NCBI GenBank assembly: GCA_018819325.1
Contig: JAHJQJ010000021.1
Span: 1 to 34,614 of the forward strand
Length of the DNA stretch: 34,614 nucleotides
Reading direction: 5' to 3'
Source: Patescibacteria group bacterium
GTDB taxonomy: Bacteria; Patescibacteriota; Microgenomatia; UBA1400; MFAQ01
Position numbers and translations under genes: made by a program. Below, one piece after another: positions 16,194 through 24,479 of this stretch (the stretch's first letter is position 1; each line of letters starts with the position of its first letter). The notes beneath the pieces are model-generated. The model saw only the letters and a list, made by a program, of their open reading frames with translations. It was not told the DNA's origin and did not search any database.

Positions 16194-17906
16194 TCAGAGG
16201 AGGAGTTGGTTGAGGATTTTGAACCAGAGAGGGGCGGCGGTTTCTGAACCCCAAGGAGAGGCTGTGGGTTCGGTTAAGGTAACCAGCATGGTGTATTTGG
16301 GGTTGTAGGCTGGGAAGTAACCAATAAAGCTGGCGATTGTTTTGTTTTGATCGTATTTTCCGTCCACGGGGATCTGAGCGGTTCCTGTTTTGCCGGCTAT
16401 TGACAATCCTTGCGGTCTTTTCCAATTTAGCTTGCTTTGATTAACCACCTCCATTAACATTTGAGTTATTTGCTTAGTTGTATTTTCTTCTAATACTTTA
16501 CGTGAGGGGGGTTGGTCTTCTTTTTCAATTAAGGTGGGTTGAACAAGTAAACCTTTGTTAGCCAATGCGTTGAATGCTGTTAAAAGCTGAATTCTGGTTA
16601 TAGCAATTCCCTGGCCAAATGCGTTGGTGGCTAGGTCTATTTCTCTAAAACTGCTACCTGTTTTTAGTTTGCTGGTGACCTCTTCTTGAAGTTCTATGCC
16701 TGTTATGGCGTTAAAGCCAAAATTATCTAGGGTTTTTAAAAAATTTTCTGATCCAAGCTTTCTTGACACGTAGACCATACCTATATTGTCCGAGTTAACC
16801 AGAATATCTGTCATATTTGAGTCTGGGTGGTAGACCTCATCCCAGGTCTTGATGCTGAACTGGCCGATTTCAATAGGGCCTGTGCAAATGTCACAGGTTG
16901 AGTCCTGGTTAATTACCCCTTTTTCTAAAGCCGAGGCCATAATGATTGGTTTAAAAACCGAACCTGGTTCAAACAAACTGGCAACCACGGGGTTTTTGTA
17001 CCAATCTTTGTTGTAGTCTGGATAATTACCCAGATCATAATTGGGAAAACTGGCCATGACTCTAATTTTCCCGGTTGAGGTTTCCATTACGGTAACGGTT
17101 CCGGAGCGGGCACCGTAACGAGCCATGCCTTCTATAAGTAGGTTTTCTATTAGAAACTGCTTGGGTTTGTCTATAGTTAGTTTAAGTGAATCACCATTTT
17201 GGCTTTGTAATAACTGATAATTACCAATTAAAATTGGGTTGCCATAGGCGTCTTGCTCACCCCTTACCTTGCCAGAACGACCTTTTAGCTGACGATCAAA
17301 AAAGCCTTCGATACCAAAATAGCCTTGTTCTTGACCGGCAAGGTCTTTGCCAACAAAACCCAGAATATGGGCTGACAATGAACTTTCTGGATAGTAACGT
17401 AGATACTCTGGCTCAAAATCTAACCCCTCCAGCTCCTGATTGTCTATTAATTCTTTTTGTTCAGGAGTCAGATAGTGCTTTATTGAGATCCAGTTTGAAG
17501 ATAAAGTTACTCTTCCCGTAAGGAAGTCTTTTGTTTCTTGCAACATTTGCTCTGGGGTAATAATTTCAGCCCCCGGACTGGCTGGTGGAGGATCTTCAAC
17601 CAAGATTGGTGCTAACATGTCTACAATTTTTTCAGTTGAGTCTTTCATCTGCGGTTTGTAAATATATAAATGATAGAGGTTCTTAATACCGGCCAAAAGC
17701 TCACCATTGGTATCGTAAATATTTCCTCTACGGGCCTGTAAGACACTTACTGAACTATGTTGACGGCTGGCTTGTATGCTTAATTGTGGTCCCTTAATTA
17801 CTTGCCAGTAAAAAAGTCGAATTAGAATAGCAATAAACAATAGGGGGGAAAGGTTGGTGATTAGCTTAAGGCGAAAGCGGGTGAGCTTTTGATCATCATG
17901 GATCAT
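16194..17906 (-). CDS. ftsI: FtsI/PBP2B-class penicillin-binding transpeptidase
   Basis: ARRGNIYDTNGELLA, FEPGSVFKPIIMASAL, NSDNIGMVYVS (SxN), GKTGTAQIPVDG (KTGT). Confidence 0.95.
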   Translation of the reverse strand: MIHDDQKLTRFRLKLITNLSPLLFIAILIRLFYWQVIKGPQLSIQASRQHSSVSVLQARRGNIYDTNGELLAGIKNLYHLYIYKPQMKDSTEKIVDMLAPILVEDPPPASPGAEIITPEQMLQETKDFLTGRVTLSSNWISIKHYLTPEQKELIDNQELEGLDFEPEYLRYYPESSLSAHILGFVGKDLAGQEQGYFGIEGFFDRQLKGRSGKVRGEQDAYGNPILIGNYQLLQSQNGDSLKLTIDKPKQFLIENLLIEGMARYGARSGTVTVMETSTGKIRVMASFPNYDLGNYPDYNKDWYKNPVVASLFEPGSVFKPIIMASALEKGVINQDSTCDICTGPIEIGQFSIKTWDEVYHPDSNMTDILVNSDNIGMVYVSRKLGSENFLKTLDNFGFNAITGIELQEEVTSKLKTGSSFREIDLATNAFGQGIAITRIQLLTAFNALANKGLLVQPTLIEKEDQPPSRKVLEENTTKQITQMLMEVVNQSKLNWKRPQGLSIAGKTGTAQIPVDGKYDQNKTIASFIGYFPAYNPKYTMLVTLTEPTASPWGSETAAPLWFKILNQLLL

Positions 17907-18177
17907 AAGATAATAAGCTAGTGGTAGATACTAGACCAATCTCGCTTATCCGTTTATACCCTTGACCAATGGCAATTTCTTGGATGTATGAAAGCCTATT
18001 ATGTTTGTTTATTTCGCCCTCTAGCTCCTGATTGGTTTTTTCTAAAACCTGAGAGTGTTGATAAAGACCATTGATTTCCACACCCTGTGTGGCTAGGGCG
18101 TTGGTACAGAATAGATTGACAATAGCCATAATACCTATACAAAGATATAGTGCTAAGTTTATTTTTATTATATTCAT
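17896..18177 (-). CDS. ftsL: FtsL/DivIC-like bitopic division protein
   Basis: N-terminal TM, short coiled coil, position between rsmH and ftsI; likely start MNIIKIN overlaps the rsmH stop as ATGA. Confidence 0.7.
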   Translation of the reverse strand: MNIIKINLALYLCIGIMAIVNLFCTNALATQGVEINGLYQHSQVLEKTNQELEGEINKHNRLSYIQEIAIGQGYKRISEIGLVSTTSLLSYDP

Positions 18178-19040
18178 ATTTTTTTGAAGAGTCTTAAGCA
18201 AGCGCTTCTAACTCTTGGATTATTATTAATCTCTTCAGCCGTAGGCTTTAGAGGTTTCTTGTAAATAACGCTTAAGGTTTCTGGCTGGTCCTTGCCAAAT
18301 TGCTTAACTAGTTTGTCTTCACCAGAGTGGAAAGATATTATTCCCAGGATTCCGTTTGTTTTTAGTAAGTCTGGGAGTTGGGGAAGGGTTTTTTGAATTA
18401 CTTCTCTTTCTAGATTCACAGCCATTCTTAGGCCTAGAAAAACCTGGGTAGCGGGGTGGGTTTTTTTATAACTTCCCTTTAGCTTGGTAACTAGATTGGC
18501 TAGCTGTTGACCAGTTGTTATTGGAGATATTTTCCTGTTGCTAACGATTGCTTGGGCAATTTGTTTTGCTCTTGGCTCGTCTGCTAGTCTAAAAACCTGC
18601 TCTAGTTCTTTTTGACCTAAAGCGGCTAAAAAGTCTTTGGCTGTTACACCTAGATTCTTATCTAGTCTCATGTCTAGTGCTTGGTTAGATGAGAAACTAA
18701 AACCTCGATTAGGAGATAGTATCTGATACTGTGAGGGTCCTAGGTCAATTAAAATGCCGTTGAACCGTTGATTAGTTAGTCGCTGGCTAACTTGGGTCAT
18801 GTTGGAGTTTACCACCGTCCAGTTTTTGTGAAGGTTTTGAGGGATAAACTGTTTGGCTCTTTGAATTGACTCTGGATCGATGTCGAAGCTTATTACCTTG
18901 GCTCCCGCTTGTAAAGCTTCTTGGGTATGCCCTCCGTCTCCTAAGGTAAGGTCTAAAAACAGACTGCCTGACTTTAGATTGAACAGCTTGGCTATTAAGC
19001 CAGAGTAGGCTGGATTATGTCTTGGTATTTTGGTTGTCAT
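18174..19040 (-). CDS. rsmH: 16S rRNA (cytosine-1402-N4) methyltransferase RsmH
   Basis: DLTLGDGGHTQEAL, LIDLGPSQYQ, RGFSFSSNQALDMRLD, ISFHSGEDKLVKQF. Confidence 0.96.
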   Translation of the reverse strand: MTTKIPRHNPAYSGLIAKLFNLKSGSLFLDLTLGDGGHTQEALQAGAKVISFDIDPESIQRAKQFIPQNLHKNWTVVNSNMTQVSQRLTNQRFNGILIDLGPSQYQILSPNRGFSFSSNQALDMRLDKNLGVTAKDFLAALGQKELEQVFRLADEPRAKQIAQAIVSNRKISPITTGQQLANLVTKLKGSYKKTHPATQVFLGLRMAVNLEREVIQKTLPQLPDLLKTNGILGIISFHSGEDKLVKQFGKDQPETLSVIYKKPLKPTAEEINNNPRVRSACLRLFKKI

Positions 19041-19465
19041 ATGCCTAAATTAGCTAGTTCCTGATCTACTGGAACCTGACGCGTTATTTTTTCAAGGTGC
19101 TTGTGGTAGAGGTCTTTATCCCAGATTTCTGCCCGGGTCAGAGCTCCAGCTACCACGACTTGTTTTTTTAACTTGGCTTGTATTCTTAGGTGTTCCGGAA
19201 TTAAGGTCCGGCCCTGTTTGTCTAGATTCAGCTCTGTAGCTGACTGAACTAAAAGACGGGTGAACTGCCTGGCCGATGGATTGGTCAACGGAAGGCCTGC
19301 TAATTTGCTGGAGAGCTCTTGCCAGTATGATGCGGGGAAAAGAAATAGGCAGCCATCTAGCCCCCAAGTTATCACGCCACCAGACTTGAGACTGTGTCTG
19401 AATTTTTGCGGAATAGCCAGTCTGCCTTTGGCTTCTAATTGATGGTAATATCGTCCTATAAACAT
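19037..19465 (-). CDS. mraZ: Transcriptional regulator MraZ
   Basis: MFIGRYYHQLEAKGRLAIPQKFR and a second half ELNLDKQGRTLIPEHLR (two SpoVT/AbrB-like repeats). Confidence 0.95.
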   Translation of the reverse strand: MFIGRYYHQLEAKGRLAIPQKFRHSLKSGGVITWGLDGCLFLFPASYWQELSSKLAGLPLTNPSARQFTRLLVQSATELNLDKQGRTLIPEHLRIQAKLKKQVVVAGALTRAEIWDKDLYHKHLEKITRQVPVDQELANLGI

Positions 19466-19480
19466 AATGCATAAGTTGTT

Positions 19481-19497
19481 TCACCACTTGTCACCAC
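19481..19497 (-). promoter_or_regulatory. Candidate MraZ boxes: direct repeat GTGGTGA-caa-GTGGTGA, 10-bp period
   Basis: Plus strand tcaccacttgtcaccac in the mraZ leader. Confidence 0.6.
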
Positions 19498-19502
19498 TAC
19501 TA

Positions 19503-19531
19503 AGTATCGTGAAAAGAAACAACATTGTCAA
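19503..19531 (-). promoter_or_regulatory. mraZ promoter: TTGACA - 17 bp - GATACT
   Basis: Minus strand TTGACAatgttgtttcttttcacGATACT; predicted TSS about 30 nt upstream of ATG. Confidence 0.7.
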
Positions 19532-19550
19532 GGACCAATTTCACGAACAT

Positions 19551-19569
19551 GGAAGTATCGCATACTTCC
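19551..19569. repeat. Dispersed hairpin GGAAGTATCGCATACTTCC
   Basis: Identical to 8397-8415. Confidence 0.85.
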
Positions 19570-19576
19570 CACTCAG

Positions 19577-19598
19577 TCCGATGGTTCGAACCATCGGA
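19577..19598. repeat. 22-bp palindrome TCCGATGGTTCGAACCATCGGA, copy 2
   Basis: Exact copy. Confidence 0.95.
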
Positions 19599-19603
19599 AT
19601 CTT

Positions 19604-19667
19604 GTTATTCCGTGCTTGACACGGAATCCATACAAATTAAATGGATCCCCGCCTGCGCGGGGATGAC
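19604..19667. repeat. REPIN-like double hairpin
   Basis: ATTCCGTGcttgaCACGGAATccatacaaattaaatggATCCCCGCctgcGCGGGGATgac. Confidence 0.85.
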
Positions 19668-19695
19668 GGAGAGATATTGGGAAAATTTATTTTAG

Positions 19696-20109
19696 CTTGG
19701 AGCGTATTGTCATATTTTAGTAGACAAAGAAAGAGAAAATGTTTTGCAGCGACTTGGGCTTTTTGATTTAATACCAAAGGAAGGATTGGTTCCACAGGTT
19801 GTTAAGTTTTTAGAAGATCAGATAACCTACCCAGGGGTAAAAAATTGGCCTGAGATTATTTCATATCTTGACTCTGTGCTTGACGAAGAGACTGAACTAG
19901 TTTCTAGAAACACTGTGATCAAGTGGCACAAATTACTGCAAAATCTTTTTACCCAACCACCAACTGAGGGGACGGTTGCAAAATTTGCGGAAGGTCTGGG
20001 TACGAAAGATGATGTAATTAAACCAGCAATTGAGATGGTGGGTGAAATCAAGAAAAACAAAGAGGCTATGAGGTTAATAGAAATTACCCAGGAAAAGTTA
20101 TTTGAGTAG
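19696..20109 (+). pseudogene. Probable truncated gene fragment of unknown family
   Basis: Coding-looking frame continues upstream of the TTG at 19744 (LGAYCHILVDKERENVLQRLGLFDLIPKEG...) to a stop at 19693 without a good start; the stop codon at 20107 lies inside a repeat element. Confidence 0.5.
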
Positions 20110-20162
20110 GCATGACCCGCGGGGTTGAGGCTGGGGATTAGCCTTGAAACTGATATAGTTGG
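20106..20162 (+). repeat. About 58-bp structured element, copy 3
   Basis: GTAGGCATGACCCGCGGGGTTGAGGCTGGGGATTAGCCTTGAAACTGATATAGTTGG. Confidence 0.85.
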
Positions 20163-20167
20163 ATTAG

Positions 20168-20189
20168 TCCGATGGTTCGAACCATCGGA
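20168..20189. repeat. 22-bp palindrome TCCGATGGTTCGAACCATCGGA, copy 3
   Basis: Exact copy. Confidence 0.95.
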
Positions 20190-20194
20190 CCATT

Positions 20195-20275
20195 GTCATT
20201 CTGCCAGAGTCCCGCTCAGCGGGGGCTTGTCCAGAATTGATTCTGGAGTCCTCGCCGACTCGTCCCCAGAATGAC
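20195..20275. repeat. Palindromic repeat (gtcattctgcc...cccagaatgac)
   Basis: gtcat/atgac boundaries; inner ccagaattgattctgg palindrome. Confidence 0.8.
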
Positions 20276-20361
20276 GGAGGGGGTTAGGTGACAGGGACGG
20301 TCCTTGTCACTCCAATTGAAATCCTGACCGCTTCGGTCGAGGACGAAAAAAAAGGGGTGGA

Positions 20362-21033
20362 TTATTTGAGCTTTGAGGAGAGTTCGGTCCACTGTTTAAG
20401 GCGGATGGTTAGGCGAGGATCGGAGTCGATGATTTCTTTGGCTTTAATTAAGTGATCCTTTGATTTAAGTAACTCGGCAAGCCTCATGTAGGCACCGGAT
20501 AGCCAAGCGTTTCTTTCGTATGAAAGATCTGAACTTTCCAATACCTTAATAGCGTTGTAGATAGTACTGGTAACGGAGGTATCCCCTGCTTTATACTGGC
20601 TGACGGCTAAGTGAACTTTCATGTCTGCCAAGACCTCTGGTTTATCGTGTTCTACTGGTGGCTGATTCTCCATTATCTCTATGGCCTCTTGATAAGAGAT
20701 GATGGCAGATTTGTGATCCTCGGCCTCAGCTTGAGTTTTGGCAAGACCAAAAAGAGGAATAGCTAGACTGGATTTTTCGCCGTGGTGTCTGGCCACACTG
20801 ACTGCGGTAGAAGCAGCAGAGGTAGCCAAGACAAGAAAGAGCTTGTCGTGGGTTTGCCTGTATAAAAGCTTGAAGGTAATTGATCTGGCAGCAAAAGACT
20901 CTGCCACTCTGAGAAGATTTTTTTCTTGTTGAAAAGCCAAAATGGCTTTATCTGCAAACAACAATGACTCAAGATATTGTTCAGCCTCTCTTTGAGTATT
21001 GGAATCTATTAGAAACTCTATCGCTTTAGACAT
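20362..21033 (-). CDS. Helical/TPR-like repeat protein, unknown function
   Basis: All-helical, TPR-like stretches (IPLFGLAKTQAEAEDHKSAIISYQEAIEIME). Confidence 0.6.
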   Translation of the reverse strand: MSKAIEFLIDSNTQREAEQYLESLLFADKAILAFQQEKNLLRVAESFAARSITFKLLYRQTHDKLFLVLATSAASTAVSVARHHGEKSSLAIPLFGLAKTQAEAEDHKSAIISYQEAIEIMENQPPVEHDKPEVLADMKVHLAVSQYKAGDTSVTSTIYNAIKVLESSDLSYERNAWLSGAYMRLAELLKSKDHLIKAKEIIDSDPRLTIRLKQWTELSSKLK

Positions 21034-21037
21034 GTGT

Positions 21038-21883
21038 TTATTTTAACATAACGATGGGGCCGAGGATGTAGAAGGTGTGGGTTTCTTCTGCTCCCTTGAG
21101 ATCGTCTCTTATTATTTCCACCGTCTCCTTTCTGGGGGTATGATTTAGGTCAATGGTAACCGTGTCTTCGGTAATTACTGCGTCTAGTTCTTGGTAACCT
21201 GAAGCGGTGTAGATCAATACCCTGGTTATGCCTGTTTTCCTGATTTCCAACTTACCCTTAATTGCTTGCGAACCCGTAGAGGTTATGGCTAATGGATAAA
21301 GTTCTATATTGCTTTCTGGTTTTTCTGGTAGGCCTAAGGTATTAAGTAAGATTTCACCAGTTGGATTTCCAGTTGGGGTATAGGTGACTCTGCCGTCGGT
21401 AGTGGTGGTTTTACCGTCTACAAATGAATAGTCTCCCTTTAATACATGAATATCTGATTCCTCTTGGACCCTTAGTTTTAATTTAAGAGAACCCGAGATT
21501 AGATCTTTGTCGAAACTGCACTTGCCACCGGCCGAGCAACTGCCCAATAGAAACGCCTTGGCAAAAGGGTCGCTTATGGGAGACTCTAAAGTGCTTCTTG
21601 CCCCTTTAAGTAAGTCACCAGAGAGGTATTCCAGATCTATGGTGGCTCCTTCAATATATGAAGTATTCTCTAAATAAAAGGCAAGTAGCTTGCCAGTTGA
21701 GTGTTGAGATAGGATAGTAAATGGTCTTTTGTCTTGATCTAGCTGGTTAATTACCAAACGGGCGCCGGCTGCTTCTTGATCATCGATTGAGACTGGATCG
21801 TTTGATTTTTTTTTGAGTACCAGAACTGTGATAATCGATAATAGAACCAGTGCAAATATGATTACGGGGGCTAGCTTTTTCAT
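21038..21883 (-). CDS. Hypothetical membrane-anchored extracellular protein
   Basis: N-terminal TM KKLAPVIIFALVLLSIITVLVL followed by a beta-rich ectodomain. Confidence 0.6.
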   Translation of the reverse strand: MKKLAPVIIFALVLLSIITVLVLKKKSNDPVSIDDQEAAGARLVINQLDQDKRPFTILSQHSTGKLLAFYLENTSYIEGATIDLEYLSGDLLKGARSTLESPISDPFAKAFLLGSCSAGGKCSFDKDLISGSLKLKLRVQEESDIHVLKGDYSFVDGKTTTTDGRVTYTPTGNPTGEILLNTLGLPEKPESNIELYPLAITSTGSQAIKGKLEIRKTGITRVLIYTASGYQELDAVITEDTVTIDLNHTPRKETVEIIRDDLKGAEETHTFYILGPIVMLK

Positions 21884-23175
21884 TATTTTTTCAGATACTT
21901 AACTAGTTTATCAATACTTACTTTTTCTTGGATGGCGGTGTCTCTGTCTCTTACTGTGACTTCGTTTTTTTCTAGTGTATCAAAGTCTATGGTGACGCAG
22001 TGAGGAGTGCCAATCTCGTCTTGGGAGTAGTAGCGTTTGCCTATATTACCCCTATCGTCCCATTCTGCTATAAAGCCTTGTTTGACTAAGTTGTCAAAGA
22101 CCTCTTTGGCTTTTGATATAAGTTCCAGTTTGTTGCCCAAGAGAGGAAAAACGGCTACCTGAACTGGAACTAGTGATTTATGGAGACTGAGGTAGATACG
22201 GTTTTTATCCTTATCGTGTTTATATGAATCTAATAAAAACATTAAAAAGGCTCTGTCTACACCGGCGGAGGTTTCTATGATCCAAGGAATTACTCTGGTA
22301 CCGTCTGGTTCTAGATAGCCTAAATCTTTGCCAGAGTACTTGCTGTGGCGGGATAAGTCCCAGTCTCCCCTGTTGTGGATTCCCTCGAACTCTTTCCAGC
22401 CCCCAAATGGGGTGTTGTACTCTATGTCTTCTGCGGCTAAAGCATAGTGAGCTCTTTCATCGTTTGTATGTTCCCTAAAACGAAGTTTTTTAGAATCAAT
22501 ACCAAGATTTAAATACCAGTTTAATCTTTCTTGTTTCCAGTAATCAAAGGTTTCTTGGGCTAGCTTTTTGTCTGGTGGAATAAAAAACTGCATTTCCATT
22601 TGCTCGAACTCACGGGTTCGAAAAATAAAGTTTTTGGGGGTAATTTCGTTTCTAAAGGCTTTACCTATTTGGGCTATACCAAAGGGAATTTTTTGTCTGG
22701 TGGAGTTTAAAACGTTTTGAAAGTTTAAATAAATTCCTTGACAGGTTTCACCTCTTAAATATGCCTTGGATTTAGCTTCGTCTGTTACACCCATTTTAGC
22801 TTCTACTAACAGATTAAAGTTTTTTTCTTCGGTTAGTTCTCCACCACAGTCGGGGCAGGTTTTTTGGTTGTCTGATTTGAAGCGATGGTGGCATTTTTTA
22901 CATTCAACTAGAGAGTCTGAAAAACCTTCTACGTGACCGGATGCTTCCCAAGTTTTGGGGTGCATGAATATGGCGGAGTCTAAACCCACCACATCTGCCC
23001 TTTTGTAAACCATTTCATTCCACCAAGATTTCTTGATGTTGTTTTTTAACTCTACCCCTCTTGGACCGTAGTCATAGACGCTGGCGTAACCGCCGTATAT
23101 TTCTGACGAGGGGTAAACAAAACCCCTGCGTTTGGCTAGGGAAATAATTTTTTCTAGTTTATTTTCGTCTGCCAT
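21883..23175 (-). CDS. glyS: Glycyl-tRNA synthetase (homodimeric type)
   Basis: KRRGFVYPSSEIYGGYASVYDYGPRGVELKNNIKKSWW, FRTREFEQMEMQFF, PWIIETSAGVDRAFL. Start set at MADENK (23175); the extra MLQYSN contains the -10 box. Confidence 0.95.
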   Translation of the reverse strand: MADENKLEKIISLAKRRGFVYPSSEIYGGYASVYDYGPRGVELKNNIKKSWWNEMVYKRADVVGLDSAIFMHPKTWEASGHVEGFSDSLVECKKCHHRFKSDNQKTCPDCGGELTEEKNFNLLVEAKMGVTDEAKSKAYLRGETCQGIYLNFQNVLNSTRQKIPFGIAQIGKAFRNEITPKNFIFRTREFEQMEMQFFIPPDKKLAQETFDYWKQERLNWYLNLGIDSKKLRFREHTNDERAHYALAAEDIEYNTPFGGWKEFEGIHNRGDWDLSRHSKYSGKDLGYLEPDGTRVIPWIIETSAGVDRAFLMFLLDSYKHDKDKNRIYLSLHKSLVPVQVAVFPLLGNKLELISKAKEVFDNLVKQGFIAEWDDRGNIGKRYYSQDEIGTPHCVTIDFDTLEKNEVTVRDRDTAIQEKVSIDKLVKYLKK

Positions 23176-23196
23176 ATTAGAATATTGTAACATTAT

Positions 23197-23221
23197 GGAT
23201 CCCCGCCTGCGCGGGGATGAC
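23197..23221. repeat. Single REP hairpin (ggATCCCCGCctgcGCGGGGATgac)
   Basis: Exact match to the half-REPIN at 16108-16132. Confidence 0.85.
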
Positions 23222-23273
23222 GGGGGGTAGGGTTATAAAAAGCTTGTTGTTTGAAAGCTGATAAAATTAAAGT

Positions 23274-23738
23274 ATGGGGATATTAAAAGATACACACGAG
23301 CAATTTATTGAGGGGTCGGCAAAAGAGGCAATTGTTCAAGATAAAACTGTTTACCTGTGCTATCTAACCAACATTGTCAGAAAAGAGATTAGAACAAAAG
23401 TATCAAAAGTTTATGTAACAACTAGAATGCTGAAACATATTTATGATAAAAGACCCGCAGAAGAATATGAATATTTGATTAACAATTTACATACAATTGT
23501 GAAATACCCAGATTCTATCTACTGCAACTTGAACTCAAAGAGGGGAGACTATTGTATGGTAAAGAAAATTGGGTCATATACATATTTTTCCTCAATTGAA
23601 ATTTTAGACAAACATGTTGGAAACCAAATATCAAAAAGTGGTGTTTATGTAGCAACAGCTTTTAGACTGTATAAAGAAAATTATCTCAAGAAATATAACT
23701 TCGTGTGGAGCTGGAAGGGCGACATTCCTTCATCGTAA
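23274..23738 (+). CDS. PBECR/BECR-fold-like nuclease domain protein (putative toxin-like RNase)
   Basis: LKHIYDKRPAEEYEYLINNLHTIVKYPDSIYCNLNSKRGDYCMVKKIGSYTYFSSIEI...VATAFRLYKENYLKKYNFVWSWK resembles phage-associated BECR-type domains. Confidence 0.5.
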   Translation: MGILKDTHEQFIEGSAKEAIVQDKTVYLCYLTNIVRKEIRTKVSKVYVTTRMLKHIYDKRPAEEYEYLINNLHTIVKYPDSIYCNLNSKRGDYCMVKKIGSYTYFSSIEILDKHVGNQISKSGVYVATAFRLYKENYLKKYNFVWSWKGDIPSS

Positions 23739-23854
23739 TGCTTTCATTGCCAGACGAATCTGGATTAATCACATTCTGCAGTAGAGCCTTTCTGACTTTC
23801 AGCCCCACACCAAATTACATTTTAAACTGCGATATCAACTAACCCGTATGTATA

Positions 23855-23883
23855 TTTATACCTTCACAAATATGCCTTGTCAA
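23855..23883 (-). promoter_or_regulatory. Near-consensus promoter TTGACA - 17 bp - TATAAA directed antisense to the BECR-like gene
   Basis: Minus strand TTGACAaggcatatttgtgaaggTATAAA. Confidence 0.5.
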
Positions 23884-23929
23884 CACGCGTATATCATATT
23901 ATATCAATAATATTCATATTGTATCAGAA

Positions 23930-24478
23930 TTATGTCAAGAGATTTAATGTTCGGGAGTGGATTTTTCTACTGGTGATTTCTTCAAAGTGATTCATGATTG
24001 CTTCTGGGCTGGTTGCTTTGGGTTCTGGGAAACCCAGGTGGCGCAAAAGGTAGAGTTGAAAGTCTGTTGATAGCTGACGGGAGTCGTTCTTATCACCTAA
24101 TTGATTAAGGCGGTTAAGATAGTTTTTTAAAGATATGAAAAGTTCTGTATCTGGTTGCTCTGGTGCTAAAAGCGAGTTTAGTATTTCTGCCAAATAAAAG
24201 GAAGTGCGGGCCATTTTAAGATTATTTTTTAAGTCAAGGTGGGGCTCTATTAGTTCTGCTTGAATTAATATTTGTGGGCTGCGACCCCTGGCTACCTGGA
24301 ACTTGACTAGATTTAACAAATCTAAATGAGAGGCTTTTCTTGAGGTTATTCGTCTGGCGCCCTTGGCTATTAAGTTAACAAGACCGTGGTCTTTGCTAAC
24401 CAAGTCTACAAAACGATCGGCTTCACCAAAGTCTGTGATTTTGATAACAATGCCAGTGTCTGAAAAAGCTTTGTTCAT
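23930..24478 (-). CDS. recO: DNA repair protein RecO (short)
   Basis: DTGIVIKITDFGEADRFVDLVSKDHGLVNLIAKGARR...; OB-fold N-terminus, 182 aa. Confidence 0.85.
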   Translation of the reverse strand: MNKAFSDTGIVIKITDFGEADRFVDLVSKDHGLVNLIAKGARRITSRKASHLDLLNLVKFQVARGRSPQILIQAELIEPHLDLKNNLKMARTSFYLAEILNSLLAPEQPDTELFISLKNYLNRLNQLGDKNDSRQLSTDFQLYLLRHLGFPEPKATSPEAIMNHFEEITSRKIHSRTLNLLT

Positions 24479-24479
24479 C

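Noticed and set aside
19116-19487. 123-aa minus-strand ORF overlapping mraZ
   Set aside because: Out-of-frame shadow of mraZ, whose own frame has clear family motifs.
23750-23764. ccaga-cgaa-tctgg hairpin after the BECR-like gene as a terminator
   Set aside because: Only a 5-bp stem with no U-tract; insufficient.
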